From Stictocephala bisonia (taxonomy: Eukaryota; Arthropoda; Insecta; Hemiptera; Membracidae), in assembly GCA_035578905.1 (NCBI GenBank), contig JAQJVL010002678.1:22499-86498 (forward strand): DNA of 64,000 nucleotides. The letters are read 5' to 3'. The notes beneath the pieces are model-generated. The model did not search any database. It was not told the origin of the DNA and was given only the letters and a program-made list of their open reading frames with translations. Positions 39,141 to 50,376 of this stretch are shown here, piece after piece (positions within the stretch are counted from its first letter, which is position 1; the number at the start of each line of letters is the position of its first letter). The translations under genes and the position numbers were made by a program.

Positions 39141-39805
39141 GCATGTCCTCCCTTGTGATAGCCGCTCATCTCTGATAGCATGTCCTCCCTTGTGATAGCC
39201 GCTCATCTCTGATAGCATGTCCTCCCTTGTGATAGCCGCTCATCTCTGATAGCATGTCCTCCCTTGTGATAGCCGCTCATCTCTGATAGCATGTCCTCCC
39301 TTGTGATAGCCGCTCATCTCTGATAGCATGTCCTCCCTTGTGATAGCCGCTCATCTCTGATAGCATGTCCTCCCTTGTGATAGCCGCTCATCTCTGATAG
39401 CATGTCCTCCCTTGTGATAGCCGCTCATCTCTGATAGCATGTCCTCCCTTGTGATAGCCACTCATCTCTGATAGCATGTCCTCCCTTGTGATAGCCGCTC
39501 ATCTCTGATAGCATGTCCTCCCTTGTGATAGCCGCTCATCTCTGATAGCATGTCCTCCCTTGTGATAGCCGCTCATCTCTGATAGCATGTCCTCCCTTGT
39601 GATAGCCGCTCATCTCTGATAGCATGTCCTCCCTTGTGATAGCCGCTCATCTCTGATAGCATGTCCTCCCTTGTGATAGCCGCTCATCTCTGATAGCATG
39701 TCCTCCCTTGTGATAGCCACTCATCTCTGATAGCATGTCCTTCCTTGTGATAGCCGCTCATCTCTGATAGCATGTCCTCCCTTGTGATAGCCGCTCATCT
39801 CTGAT
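39141..39805. repeat. 37-bp minisatellite array, highly uniform
   Basis: Eighteen units of GCATGTCCTCCCTTGTGATA followed by GCCGCTCATCTCTGATA. Only about three substitutions were seen in the whole array (two GCCACTC, one CCTTCC), so it is young or actively homogenised. Confidence 0.98.
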
Positions 39806-41274
39806 TGAAGTTTGGCTTTAACCAACTATGGTACTGTCTAGTTTACTATTAGTAAATTAAAATCCAGTTTACTAATTATAATAACTATTGTTTCTTTTAT
39901 AAGATGGTAATTTGCAATAGACATGGTAAATGTCTTTATGGAAGTGGACTATACTGAAGTGCTGTTATCTGAAAAATTATTGTTTAGGTTAAAGGTTAGG
40001 TTATTGTTTAGGTTAGTAAATATGACGCAAATTCAATAATTATCTGCCCAAATTTATTTAGCTACTAGTCTAAGTAGTGTATACCAAACAATTAACTTTC
40101 AAAAAGAAATATCTCTGTTTCGAGACACAAAGTAATAACGTTCAGCTGGATAGACTAAATTAATACTTTGTCACAGAAGAGCATAAATTGTTTTGTACGT
40201 TTGAAAATTAGGAAAGAGAAATTTAAAACACACTCCCACTATTCTCAGACGATGCACAGTTAACACTTGTTTGAGTGTTTCTGAAACACACCTCGCATGA
40301 AAAGCAATATCAATAATGTATTAATATTAGGTAGTTAGTAACACCTAAAGACAGCAGGAGTTGTATACCTGTCGAAACGTGATTGTGTTTTTTAACACTT
40401 GGAAACGTTGGAAATCTCTAACAAATTATCCAATCAAGAACAATCCAACTCCAACAAACAAAAAAATATCAACACCGAAGGCACTTCTGTATTCAGAAGT
40501 AGAAAGTCTACCAAATGAAAATGAAAAATCTTGTCATTACACAATAAAATTGAACCGCTGATTATAAGGCGTATAGTTGTAAATTACATGGCCTAAAGGA
40601 ACACTTAGGATTTTCAATGTGTTGTGATTTATCGAGAAGTAGACCATCTAATTGGGGTGGTATTGAATGGTTTTTAAGTTTGAGCAATCAATTGCAGTTA
40701 AAAACTGGTTTTGGTGTGACCACCAAAAATTAACACTCCCGTTTGTAAAAGCGCTTGCTTTCCTGACAGATGGGTTTGTTTCGAAATTCAATTTGTAATA
40801 TAAATTTCCTAACTTTTGAACGTTTGGCGATAACAATAAATTGAGGTAATTAATTTTTGGCATTAGTTGTATGTTTTGTATGCCAAAATAAACATGAAGT
40901 GTACTAATGGAATACAATTCAATCATGTTACAATAAGGAAAACTGGGACAAAAATACTTTGGCTTCAGAAATTTCTTTACTACCATATACTATTACATGA
41001 ATATAGTATATGATAGTACATATAGCATATGGTAGTACAACATGATCTAACATTTTGGTTGACAGAAACTGATCTTTTAAGTGTAACAGTTGAGTAAATA
41101 TAATTGTCCTCAAGCACGATCGTAATAATGGTGCGTTGTATTAATCATATTTATTGACAGTATACTGTATTGCTACTTATACGATAGGAAGGAAGGAGAG
41201 ATACCACAATATTTTAATATTTTAGTTGTTATACACGGCAAGAGAGATCAAATTATTTACTATAAGTTCCTGCA
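39806..41274. other. intergenic, no gene seen
   Basis: A/T-rich. Near-palindromic TATGATAGTACATATAGCATA sequence (split words TATGATAG and CATATGGTAG) at about 41000-41040. No gene. Confidence 0.5.
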
Positions 41275-41872
41275 AAAATATTTGAGATGATTGTGAATAA
41301 ATATTTATTTTGTCACTTTGAAAAATATATATCCGATTGTCAACACGGATGTGTACCCGGCAGATCTGTAAATACAAACCTACTAAATGTCAGTACTTAC
41401 TAAAGTAGTTCCTCGGGGTTGGACTCTGGGACTCAGACTGACACTTTGTTCCTTGACCTGGCCAAGGCGTTTGATAAAGTCGATCACTCAATTTTATTTA
41501 AAAATCTGCATTCTTATGGCGTCTCAAATAATTTACTATACTTTTTCATATCATATATTGTAAATAGAAAACAGTTTGTTTCCTATAATGGGGTTTCATC
41601 ATCTACTTTCTCAGTTCAATCGGGAGTACCACAGGGTTCGAATTTGGGGTTTTGTCTTTTTATGTTATTAATTAAATAATTTAAGTAATTGCATTTCGTC
41701 TGCTAAGACACTATTATTTGCCGATGATTTAAAATTGTTGAAACATATAAAGAGACCTGAAAATACCATTAGTTTACAGCAAGATATAGACTATGCTTAT
41801 GAATGGAGCATAAATAATAAAATGGCTTTTAATGTTTCGAAATGCTATTTAATGGCTTTTACAAGAGATTAG
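41275..41872 (+). pseudogene. non-LTR retrotransposon reverse transcriptase fragment
   Basis: Pieces of one RT domain lie in order in different frames. At 41275-41402 KIFEMIVNKYL and QHGCVPGRSVNTNLL are seen. At 41419-41679 FLDLAKAFDKVDH (first catalytic Asp region) and QSGVPQGSNLG are seen. At about 41700-41869 FADDLKLL (the YADD-type catalytic box) and NKMAFNVSKC are seen. This order is that of jockey/CR1-type LINE reverse transcriptases. Breaks lie near 41403 and 41680, and the N-terminal endonuclease and the C-terminus are missing, so it is a dead 5'- and 3'-truncated copy. Confidence 0.85.
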
Positions 41873-42195
41873 GACAATAAAAATTGTGATTACTTTTTTA
41901 AATGAAGTTCTAATTAGTAGAGTAAAAATAATTTGTTAGGTCAACAAAGAGAGCAGCACAGTAAAATATCAAGCTAATTATAAAAGAGCGAATACAATGT
42001 TTATCAGTGTGTATCATCAGCCATTAAATAAAATGAACATTTGAAATAGGCTTAGTAATAAAATTGGTTGTTTATATTTATTATGCTATAAATAGAGTGC
42101 GAGTCAAGTGCAGTGAGTGAGCTTCTATAAATGAATTTAAATAATATGATTGTACTTAATACAGTTTAATTACTAATATCTGAAGTCAAAAGTTA
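41873..42195. other. spacer, nothing recognised
   Basis: A/T-rich sequence between the RT remnant and the Helitron-like end; it may include 3' sequence of the LINE, but no poly(A) tail was seen. Confidence 0.4.
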
Positions 42196-42199
42196 AATA

Positions 42200-42277
42200 C
42201 CGAGGCCGAAGGTCGAGGCGTCACTCGCTGCGCTCGTGATGGGGTTGGCACGCGAACCGTGCAGGGGTTTCCCCTAG
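42200..42277 (+). mobile_element. Helitron-like 3' terminus
   Basis: The sequence runs CGAGGCCGAAGGTCGAGGCG, GATGGGGTTGGCACGCG, GTGCAGGGGTTTCCCCTAG, then T. GGGG TTT CCCC is the terminal hairpin and CTAG (42274-42277) the end, with T following as expected from insertion into an A/T site. It matches the copies at 50376 (+) and 13071 (-). The 5' end was not found. Confidence 0.5.
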
Positions 42278-43622
42278 TAGGTTATTAATATTGTTATTTA
42301 TTATTAAAATTGATATTTATTAATATAATTTATTTACTGTCGTATTTATATATGAGAAAGTATTAATATGTTTAGTCCATAACAAAATGAAGTGAGGTAA
42401 AAGACCTCCACAGTGAACTTTATAATGGAATGAACTGCTTTGGGGAAATGATCTCTTAACTGTATCAAAGCATGTAAATAAAATAAAAATATATTACCCT
42501 GTCTACGAAACTTAATATTAAATTTATTCCATCCTTTTATGAGTCATTCGTCTTCCTAAAAAATCATAAACTAAAAACGGGAGTAGTTCTTTATCCTATA
42601 ATTATATAACAGTATAAAACGCAAATGCTATTTTCATAATGCTATAAAGGATCTCTAACAATTCATAACTTTAGATGTCCAATTAGTATTATGGAAAATA
42701 GCAAAAGTTAACTTTTTTAATTTATTAGAGAAGAACTCTTAAAACGTACTGAAAAGCTCCTTGAGAAATGGTGATGCCAAATGAATTCACTTGAAGGTAA
42801 TTCTGAAACAAATCGGCACTCCAAACCTGGCCGCCAGCTCTGCCCAAGATTGGATCAGGAAACGGCATCAGCGAAAGCAGGGAAACGTCCAGACGTGACT
42901 GGCTGCTTTAATCAAAATCCATTTGATTTATTTTAAAAAGTAGAATATTATGCGTGGTACATTATCGGGCTTGTGGGCAATTTGCAAGGCCCGATAGACT
43001 CCAAAGGACAGCCGCTCCTAATTGGCCGCGTCTGGAAGTTGACCGCTCCAGACTCACACTCCAAATTGATTAACTCCAGCCACTTAAATCTTCCGGTTAT
43101 CATTTAATTGACGGTATTCACAGAGAGGACTACCAGCAGAAGTGGACTGTTTACCCTTTCTTGTCCAGCAGGATTTTCAACTGCGTTGTGTTTTGCAAGA
43201 TCGTTAACGTTTTTTACGGCTTCTGTTGACTAAATTTATTTTATCAGTCCGGGTTTAGTAAGGCTATCGGGGCTTTTAAAGAGCCTTCTCTGTCGGCTAC
43301 ACGATACAAGTTTTCATTTAGTAAAACCCGTTAAATTTAATCAATTTTATGTTGTTAAATTAAATTCGTTATTCTTAGAATTGCCCGAGTGTTAAATAGT
43401 TTTCAAATTATCAGTAATAAAATGCTGAACATAAAAAGACGTCAACTAACGATGGTACTTTCTTCATAATATACTATCTCTTTGAGCCTTTTTATGTCTC
43501 TTCAGAAACATTTGTGAATGTAATTAAATAAATGCTGTTATACAACCCGTGTATTGCCTTCTGTTTCAGGTTCCTGTAAGTTTTAAGTTATGTTCATATT
43601 CATACGTAACATTATTAATATT
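42278..43622. other. intergenic with a possible conserved element
   Basis: A GC-richer block at about 42820-43150 has no open frame. It contains ATCGGGCTTG ... CAAGGCCCGAT (42964-42996), a stem with one bulge. It may be regulatory or a structured RNA; nothing further can be said from sequence alone. Confidence 0.35.
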
Positions 43623-44480
43623 GGGTACTGGATTAGTATTGATGAACCATGTAGTCTGATTACTAACCGATATTTACTTGTCGTATCCAAGTCGAACGTT
43701 AAACGTTGCGTGGGTACTTGATTAGTATTGATGAACCATGTAGTCTGATTACTAACCGATATTTACTTGTCGTATCCAAGTCGAACGTTAAACGTTGCGT
43801 GGGTACTGGATTAGTATTGATGAACCATGTAGTCTGATTGCTAACCGATATGTACTTGTCGTATCCAAGTCGAACGTTAAACGTTGAGTGGGTACTGGAT
43901 TAGTATTGATGAACCATGTAGTCTGATTACTAACCTATATTTACTTGTCGTATCCAAGTCGAACGTTAAATGTTGCGTGGGTACTGGATTAGTATTGATG
44001 AACCATGTAGTCTGATTACTAACCTATATTTACTTGTCGTATCCAAGTCGAACGTTAAACGTTGCGTGGGTACTGGATTAGTGACGAACCATGTAGTCTG
44101 ATTACTCACCTATATTTACTTGTCGTATCCAAGTTGAACATTAAACGTTGCGTGGGTACTGGATTAGTATTGATGAACCATGTAGTCTGATTACTAACCT
44201 ATATTTACTTGTCGTATCCAAGTTGAACGTTAAACGTTGCGTGGGTACTGGATTAGTATTGATGAACCATGTAGTCTGATTACTAACCTATATTTACTTG
44301 TCGTATCCAAGTTGAACATTAAACGTTGCGTGGGTACTGGATTAGTATTGATGAACCATGTAGTCTGATTACTAACCTATATTTACTTGTCGTATCCAAG
44401 TCGTACATTAAACGCTGCGTGGGTACTGGATTAGTATTGATGAACCATGTAGTCTGATTACTAACCTATATTTACTTGTC
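43623..44480. repeat. 89-bp tandem array
   Basis: Nearly ten units, each with GGGTACTGGATTAGTATTG, ATGAACCATGTAGTCTGATT, TTACTTGTCGTATCCAAGT and GAACGTTAAACGTTGCGT. One unit (about 44068) lacks TATTGAT before GACGAACC. Diagnostic changes (CCGATA or CCTATA; GTCGAACG or GTTGAACA) separate left and right halves, showing local spread of variants. Confidence 0.96.
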
Positions 44481-44865
44481 CTTCAGAATAATTTATTAAT
44501 AGTCGGTGATCATCATTCCTAACACTACCCAGCCTTTTAATATATGAGGTGGTGGTATATGTTTTTAAAATAAAATCAAATTCCCTATCCATAATCATAA
44601 CTACAATATTAGATGTAAAAACAATTTTACCATTGAAAAATGCAATCTGGATCTTTTTAAAAATTCTGTTTTTAATTTTGCCCGTAAATATTTTAATCTT
44701 CTTCCTCAAAATATAAAAAAATCAATCGTTTATCTCAGCTGAAAACATGTTTGAGAAGCCATTTGGTCGTGAGGGCTTTCTATACTATCGATGAGGCTCT
44801 TATCTTAAGGGGTGATGTTGGCTGTTTTATTTTTATTTAAATACCTTAAGTATTTTTCTTATTTT
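44481..44865. other. spacer, no gene seen
   Basis: A minus-strand frame at 44461-44709 is Lys/Ile/Phe-rich and begins inside the satellite; not supported as a gene. Confidence 0.5.
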
Positions 44866-45530
44866 AACAGCTCTTACTGTAATAAAATAAATGTCAATAT
44901 TGGCTTAAGTGTAGGCTATAGTGAAAAATAATGAATTTTTTCTTAGAAATGAATAATGACCAAATAATGTTGACATTTTTGTTGTGTAAACGTAAGTTAC
45001 AAAATTATTGTTATGTTTTAGCTGAAAAAATAATAGTTTGACCATTAACGTTAAAAATAATAGTACAATTTTAAGGTAAACAGGTTAATTTGCACTTTCT
45101 AAACGCTTCTGAAAATATAATTGAAAAAGTGGTGAAATATGAGTTATCTTTATGTGTTGATTTCAACCACGGAAAACATTTTTTTACCAACAATCTAAAA
45201 ATCTGTTTTTATCATATTGTGGAAACCCTAACTTTTAAAAATCGTTCTTACAGATGTTTTCAATTCACATGTTTTTTTATGCTGGACACGAATTTTTATC
45301 ACACACGATTTTGCAGTCAAATTAATTTTTTTGTCCGAATAATACACTTGTTACTTATCTAAGCAAACATAACCTAACAAATTCCAACTGTATATACACT
45401 CAGCGTGTGACCGTCTCATTGGTGGAAATACTCGTATATGCAGATGCAGATTTTCTTATTGTAGCAGCTCTTACTGTAATAAAATAAATGTCAATATTGG
45501 CTTAAGTGTAGGCTATGTGAAAAATTGTCT
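44866..45530. repeat. dispersed repeat copy with flanking direct repeats
   Basis: The stretch 44945-45450 recurs at 47080-47620 with a few indels (shared words AATGTTGACATTTTTGTT, CTAAACGCTTCTGAAAATAT and GTGTTGATTTCAACCACGG). It is flanked on both sides by a 75-bp direct repeat (44866-44935 and 45452-45525, both with GCTCTTACTGTAATAAAATA and GGCTTAAGTGTAGGC). The layout (A-B-A) suggests insertion of B into A with duplication, or a relic of an LTR-like structure. Confidence 0.75.
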
Positions 45531-46523
45531 TAGAATTAATTTACTTATGATGTTATTTGTGTATTATTTTATGTTCTTGATTAATGATGTTATTTTTGTA
45601 TTATGACTTGCATAGAAAAATATAAAAGTTGATATTGTGTCAATAAATTAATCTTGAATCTTACTGACTCGTAGTTTTCGGTGAAATCCAAACCGGACTA
45701 TGTTGTTACTTCTATGTCAGACACTTGTTCCCTCAATGTGATGTCTAGTCACTACCCTCCTCTAGATCTACCGGTAATGGTCATAACAATAGTGATAATT
45801 GAGTGGACGCTCGATTCATGTGGTAACATCGTTTTATTTAACCTTTTTTCACCTTAAAGAACTATGCAAAAAATTAAATTTTAATCTAACACGCTACATA
45901 TTTATAAATTGATACGTGTTGAATGAGTGCAGATGTTTTAATTTAACTGGAATGATCTAGATTTCTTAATTATAAGTAATTAATACATTGTAACAATATT
46001 GCATCCTATTGTCAGGTATTTATATATTGATTTCCGTATAGAAATAAACGCCTATAAGATCCCACTATTGTCAGTGAGTTATAGTTTGTTGCTAATCATA
46101 TATTAATCTTTAGAAAATTTTATTAAATCCATGCTTTGTCTACAGAGTTTCTTATAACAATGATTCTCAAAAGATTATTTATCAGTTTAAACTATTTCCA
46201 CCCTTGATCTATCTGACAGCAGATGTTTTAATTTTTAGTTAATATTGTACTGACTTATTGGAAACATTTAAATTTAAATATGACTTATTGTACTAAGCCG
46301 TACAAAATCACGCATATTCATGAGGAGCATGAACTGCTGCCCTCCTACACCTAAAAGTTCGTATTACAATTTTTTTTCTATTTTTCAAAGTAGGAAGTTT
46401 ATTCAACTTCCACCAAGAGAAAGCGTTTTGATTTGAACATATGGCTATATTGCTAATAAAATCAACTGTTTCTGTTTAGTTGGTGTTAGGTTAGTTTTTG
46501 AGCGAACTGTTTACAAAGACAAT

Positions 46524-46566
<43 letters not shown>

Positions 46567-46987
46567 TTATTAATGTTATTTTGCGACATTTACGTCAAAA
46601 TCTTCTTAATAACTCATGAATGTTACGTATCATCAACGTATCAATTATGTTGTTTAGGAAGATCGAAGTTACTTTTTACTATACAATTGATTAATGCAAT
46701 GGTGATTCGTTTTACTTAGTTTTTTCCTACCATGACCGATACGGCGTCCGCTCAATGGTTGTCAGTGACGTGAACATTACTAGAGAAGTCTGGGGTGTCC
46801 ATGTTGGATGGTAGTCGAGGTTCAGAAGTTGTGTAGAGAAGAGAAATGAGTGTCAGACTTGTCAATTAGCTGAAAATCAAACCAACACTACGTGGTTCGG
46901 ATTCCCCGTAAATCTGTAGGTCCCATAGTTGCCCTGGCTATTGGGCTATTAGTAAATAGTCCTTTCTGAGCTAAGTCGAACTTAGAT
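45531..46987. other. intergenic, no gene seen
   Basis: A/T-rich, with a 39-nt poly(T) run at 46526-46564. An open frame across the poly(T) is an artefact. Confidence 0.5.
46526..46564. repeat. poly(T) tract, 39 nt
   Basis: Uninterrupted T39, which could be the poly(A) tail of a minus-strand retroposon; no body was recognised. Confidence 0.9.
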
Positions 46988-47640
46988 AGTAACAATGACT
47001 ACACTCGTTCATCTACACTCATCACACTCATTCACCCCTCATATTCGCCCATATCTTTACGATCGGCGTCTTAGAAATGAATAATGAATAATGACCAAAT
47101 AATGTTGACATTTTTGTTTTATAAACGTAAGTTACTAAACTATTGTTATGTTTTAGCTGAAAAAATTAATAGTTTGACCGTTAACAATAATAGTACAATT
47201 TTAAGGTAAACTTAGGTTAATTTTTACTTTCTAAACGCTTCTGAAAATATAATTGAAAAAGTGGTATAATATGAGTTATCTATATGTGTTGATTTTAACC
47301 ACGGAAAACAATTGTTTACCAACAATCTAAAAATCTGTTTTTATGATATTGTGAAAACCCTAACTTTTAAAAATCGTTCTTACAGATTTTTTTAAATTCA
47401 CATGTTTTTATGCTGGACACGAATTTTTATCACATACGATTTTGCAGTCAAATTATTTTTTCCCGAATAATACACTTTTTACTTATCTAATCAAACATAA
47501 CCTAACATATTCCAACTGTATATACACTCAACAAAAAATCGTATTTTTGAGTCAAAATCGGGTGTCTGGGTTTCGGGATGGCGTGTGACCGTCCCATTGG
47601 TGGAAATACTCTTATTTGCAGACTCCTGTTTTGAGGTTAG
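46988..47640. repeat. composite dispersed repeat
   Basis: The first 90 bp match 20501-20590. The next about 540 bp match 44945-45450. Here the two parts are joined directly (junction near 47078), so they may be the end and body of one transposon family, with the copy at 44.9 kb lacking the end. Confidence 0.65.
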
Positions 47641-49483
47641 TCATAGCTCTTATTACCAGTGCCACCACCGTATGGGTACCACAGGTGATTTGCAACGAAA
47701 GTACTTTTTCCGATAGATAATTCTCGTAAACCAAAATAACGGAGACATGACAAAAATAATATTTATCCATTATTTAGATCTTCATATAATCCATTATAAT
47801 ATTCATATAATAAATCGATATACAACACCTAAAAAGTGTGTGATAATAAACTGATTAAAATTGCCTTTCATGAACAACTTAAGTGTCAATATTTTGAAGA
47901 GTAAGACTTAGTTCATTTTGAATGTGTTTCTAGGAGAGGGCTGTGATTAGTGACTTCTGAATATTACCATGTGCCTCTAAAAATGCTTACGTACACCCTT
48001 GTGTACAAGATTCGCTATTTGGTCAATGTCTTCAACTCCCTGTATAATATCTTATAAAATGTATGTCTGAACTCTATCTAGTGGAGTTTATAGCAAGATG
48101 TGTTGTAATTATTATTCTGGGTACATTTATCCCCAAGACTAAAGTCACATTCACCAGGCCATTTCTCCAAGTTAGCACACAAGTGTCTGACTGTGTAACA
48201 TCTTTCTGCTGCATTGACACTATATTATCAATGCAGCCAGATAATGATCAGTTACATGAAATACAAATATTGACTGAGTCACAATTTGAAAATAACAATT
48301 TGAGCCTCTAGATAAAATTCTTATTTGAGCCACTAGATAACATTATTATTCTGGGAGAACACTAATATGTTTAACGAGCTTCCAGGCTCTCCTACACCTT
48401 ACCCAGTCCATATACTGAAAATAAAGTAAAATTCTAGTCTAAGTCAAACGTTGGGAATTAAACCGGTGGTTTTAACGAGCCGATAAACCTCCAGAGCCTG
48501 TTGACACCGCTCGGAACAACTTGTTTATGGCTGGACAGATAAGTTATCTATAAGTCCACTTCCTAAACCTGTGGTCAGTCACACGTCTGTAATCCCTCTG
48601 CGACACCAAGCCGGGGCTAAGCCCACCCGAGAGGGGCAGCCACACGGAAAATCCCCCGAATGGCTGATGACTTCAGCTTCAGCGTGACGCCTGAGATGTC
48701 ATGGTAAATTAGACTTGACTCCTGTGCAAATTATTTCCCGCTGTTTAGTCGATTTCGAATTCACTCTCAATTGAGTGTTCAACCGAGATAAAAGTGATAC
48801 GATGGAAACTCTTCCTTTGTGACTCATTCTGGTATAAACTTGGAAAACGTGGTTTACCGAAAGCTGTCACTATAATATCTCTTCATTTCGTACTTATATT
48901 GTAATGAATAGTGCTGTGTGACGTTCACTTTTATTTATAGCAACACGTAATGTGCTAATTAAGATGTATAATTAATTATCTTTCAGTACCTCTTTAGATT
49001 TAAATTAATAAACATTTATAGTTATATTTAGCTAGTGTATAACCAACCAATGAGTCCGATATGTGTTTAAAAATACTTATACTTTAAATGTTCGCATTTA
49101 AATAAGGAAAAAAATATGTGTCCTCATATTAATTTTTCAGAATTTGAAACTAACAGTTGATTTACTTTGTGTGTAATAAACAATTTTATGGTAATCCCAG
49201 ATCTGAATGGCAGCGCCTGGTTCATGTTCACATATGCAAATCATTGTAAATATTAAGCCTTGATTTGTAGATCTAAAGTTGTTGTAGTGATCGAAATGCG
49301 TAAATTTAGAGTCAGAATAGTATATTTTATTATTATTTTAGTGTTTGGGTTTTGATAACATCCCTCGTCGTTTATCAGGGTCCCTCAATTAGTTAATCTG
49401 TATGCACCATCTCATCTCACTAGAGTGTTAGTAATTACAGTTAAAACACGTAAATGTTTACTATTAGTAAATAGTGACAATCG
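47641..49483. other. intergenic with a possible regulatory block
   Basis: A frame at 48063-48311 (82 codons, first codon ATG) was not recognised. A GC-richer block at about 48470-48720 holds the paired GATA site listed separately. GTGCTGTGTGACGTTCACTT at 48911 is a partial, inverted match to the 36-bp satellite unit. Confidence 0.4.
48537..48549. promoter_or_regulatory. palindromic GATA site
   Basis: AGATAA G TTATCT, two GATA-factor words in inverted orientation, within a GC-richer island (48470-48720) that has no coding frame. The motif is clear; its function is inferred. Confidence 0.35.
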
Positions 49484-49600
49484 GGAGACGGAATTTCGAT
49501 CCGTGGGGTCATGTACAGACCGTCATAAATATTCCTACTAATCCCTTTGCCGCTCAGGCGGCGTTTCGATCCGCGAACCAAAAAGTGAAAGTTTGAGGGG
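49484..49600 (+). repeat. SINE-like dispersed element, copy 1
   Basis: Contains TTTCGATCCGTGGGGTCATG, ACAGACCGTCATAAA and CTCAGGCGGCGTTTCGATCC. These appear in the same order, about the same distances apart, in the reverse complement of 51780-51930. TTTCGATCC resembles a pol III B box, which suggests a tRNA-derived SINE, but no A box is clear. Confidence 0.5.
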
Positions 49601-50224
49601 TGGCGAGAGTGAGGGACAAGGAGGGACAAACTTTCAAAAATATACTTTAACCTCCTTAAAAATAAGTCGTAACATAACTAACTTTAATCTTTAAACTTTT
49701 AAACTTTTTAGTAGAGGAACAGTGAATTGACAAACAATAACAATATAAACTATTTATTTTACTGTACATGTTTCATCTAAGGGACCTTTTATGAATAAAA
49801 GGGTCCCATGTGGGTCAAACCTGTTGACATATATTATATTTTAAACTCTACAGTTTAATTTGTGGGTAAAACTGTATTATGATACAATAATGAATAGTTT
49901 TATGACATATATCTATGTTTATTACATTATTAAAGTATTAATTGTGTATTTCAAATGTGAATTTCATCTATGTATAGCACTTTGTTTTTTCAGTGAACAT
50001 AATTGTAATATCTCCTGGAAGGGTTGATTGAGTTTAAGGACACTTTCCCTACTACCTGATTTGTGAAAAGTCAGAAATCAATCCAATATAAACATTTTGT
50101 AGCCACGGTGATAATTTAAAATTTTAAATACTGCATGTAGTTTTACATGGAAAATCTCACTAATATTATTAATTACAATATTTAATTAAACATCAATAAA
50201 AAAGTAGGCCAAGTTTCACAAAGA
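49601..50224. other. spacer, nothing recognised
   Basis: A/T-rich unique sequence; no gene, RNA or repeat was recognised. Confidence 0.5.
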
Positions 50225-50376
50225 GGCTTGCAGCAGAGCGTCTTGGCGAGGCCGCAGGCCGAGTTCCACAAAGCCCAAAGGCAGTTCCTAGGCGAGGCCG
50301 CAGGCCGAGCTTTTCTCAACAAGCGTAGCGCGTGACGATGGGGTTGGCATGCCAAGCGTGAAGGGGTGTCCCCTAG
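50225..50376 (+). mobile_element. Helitron-like 3' terminus
   Basis: Two tandem GAGGCCGCAGGCCGAG blocks are followed by GACGATGGGGTTGGCATGCC and AAGGGGTGTCCCCTAG, with T next. GGGGTGTCCCC is the terminal hairpin; CTAG (50373-50376) is the end. It belongs to the same family as the ends at 42277 and 13071. The body of the element is not recognisable. Confidence 0.5.

Noticed and set aside
32031..39805. CRISPR arrays
   Set aside because: Regular repeats, but no unique spacers: units are head-to-tail. The sequence is also eukaryotic in character.
46498..46719. 73-codon frame across the poly(T) tract
   Set aside because: It consists of a Phe run from poly(T) and has no coding features.
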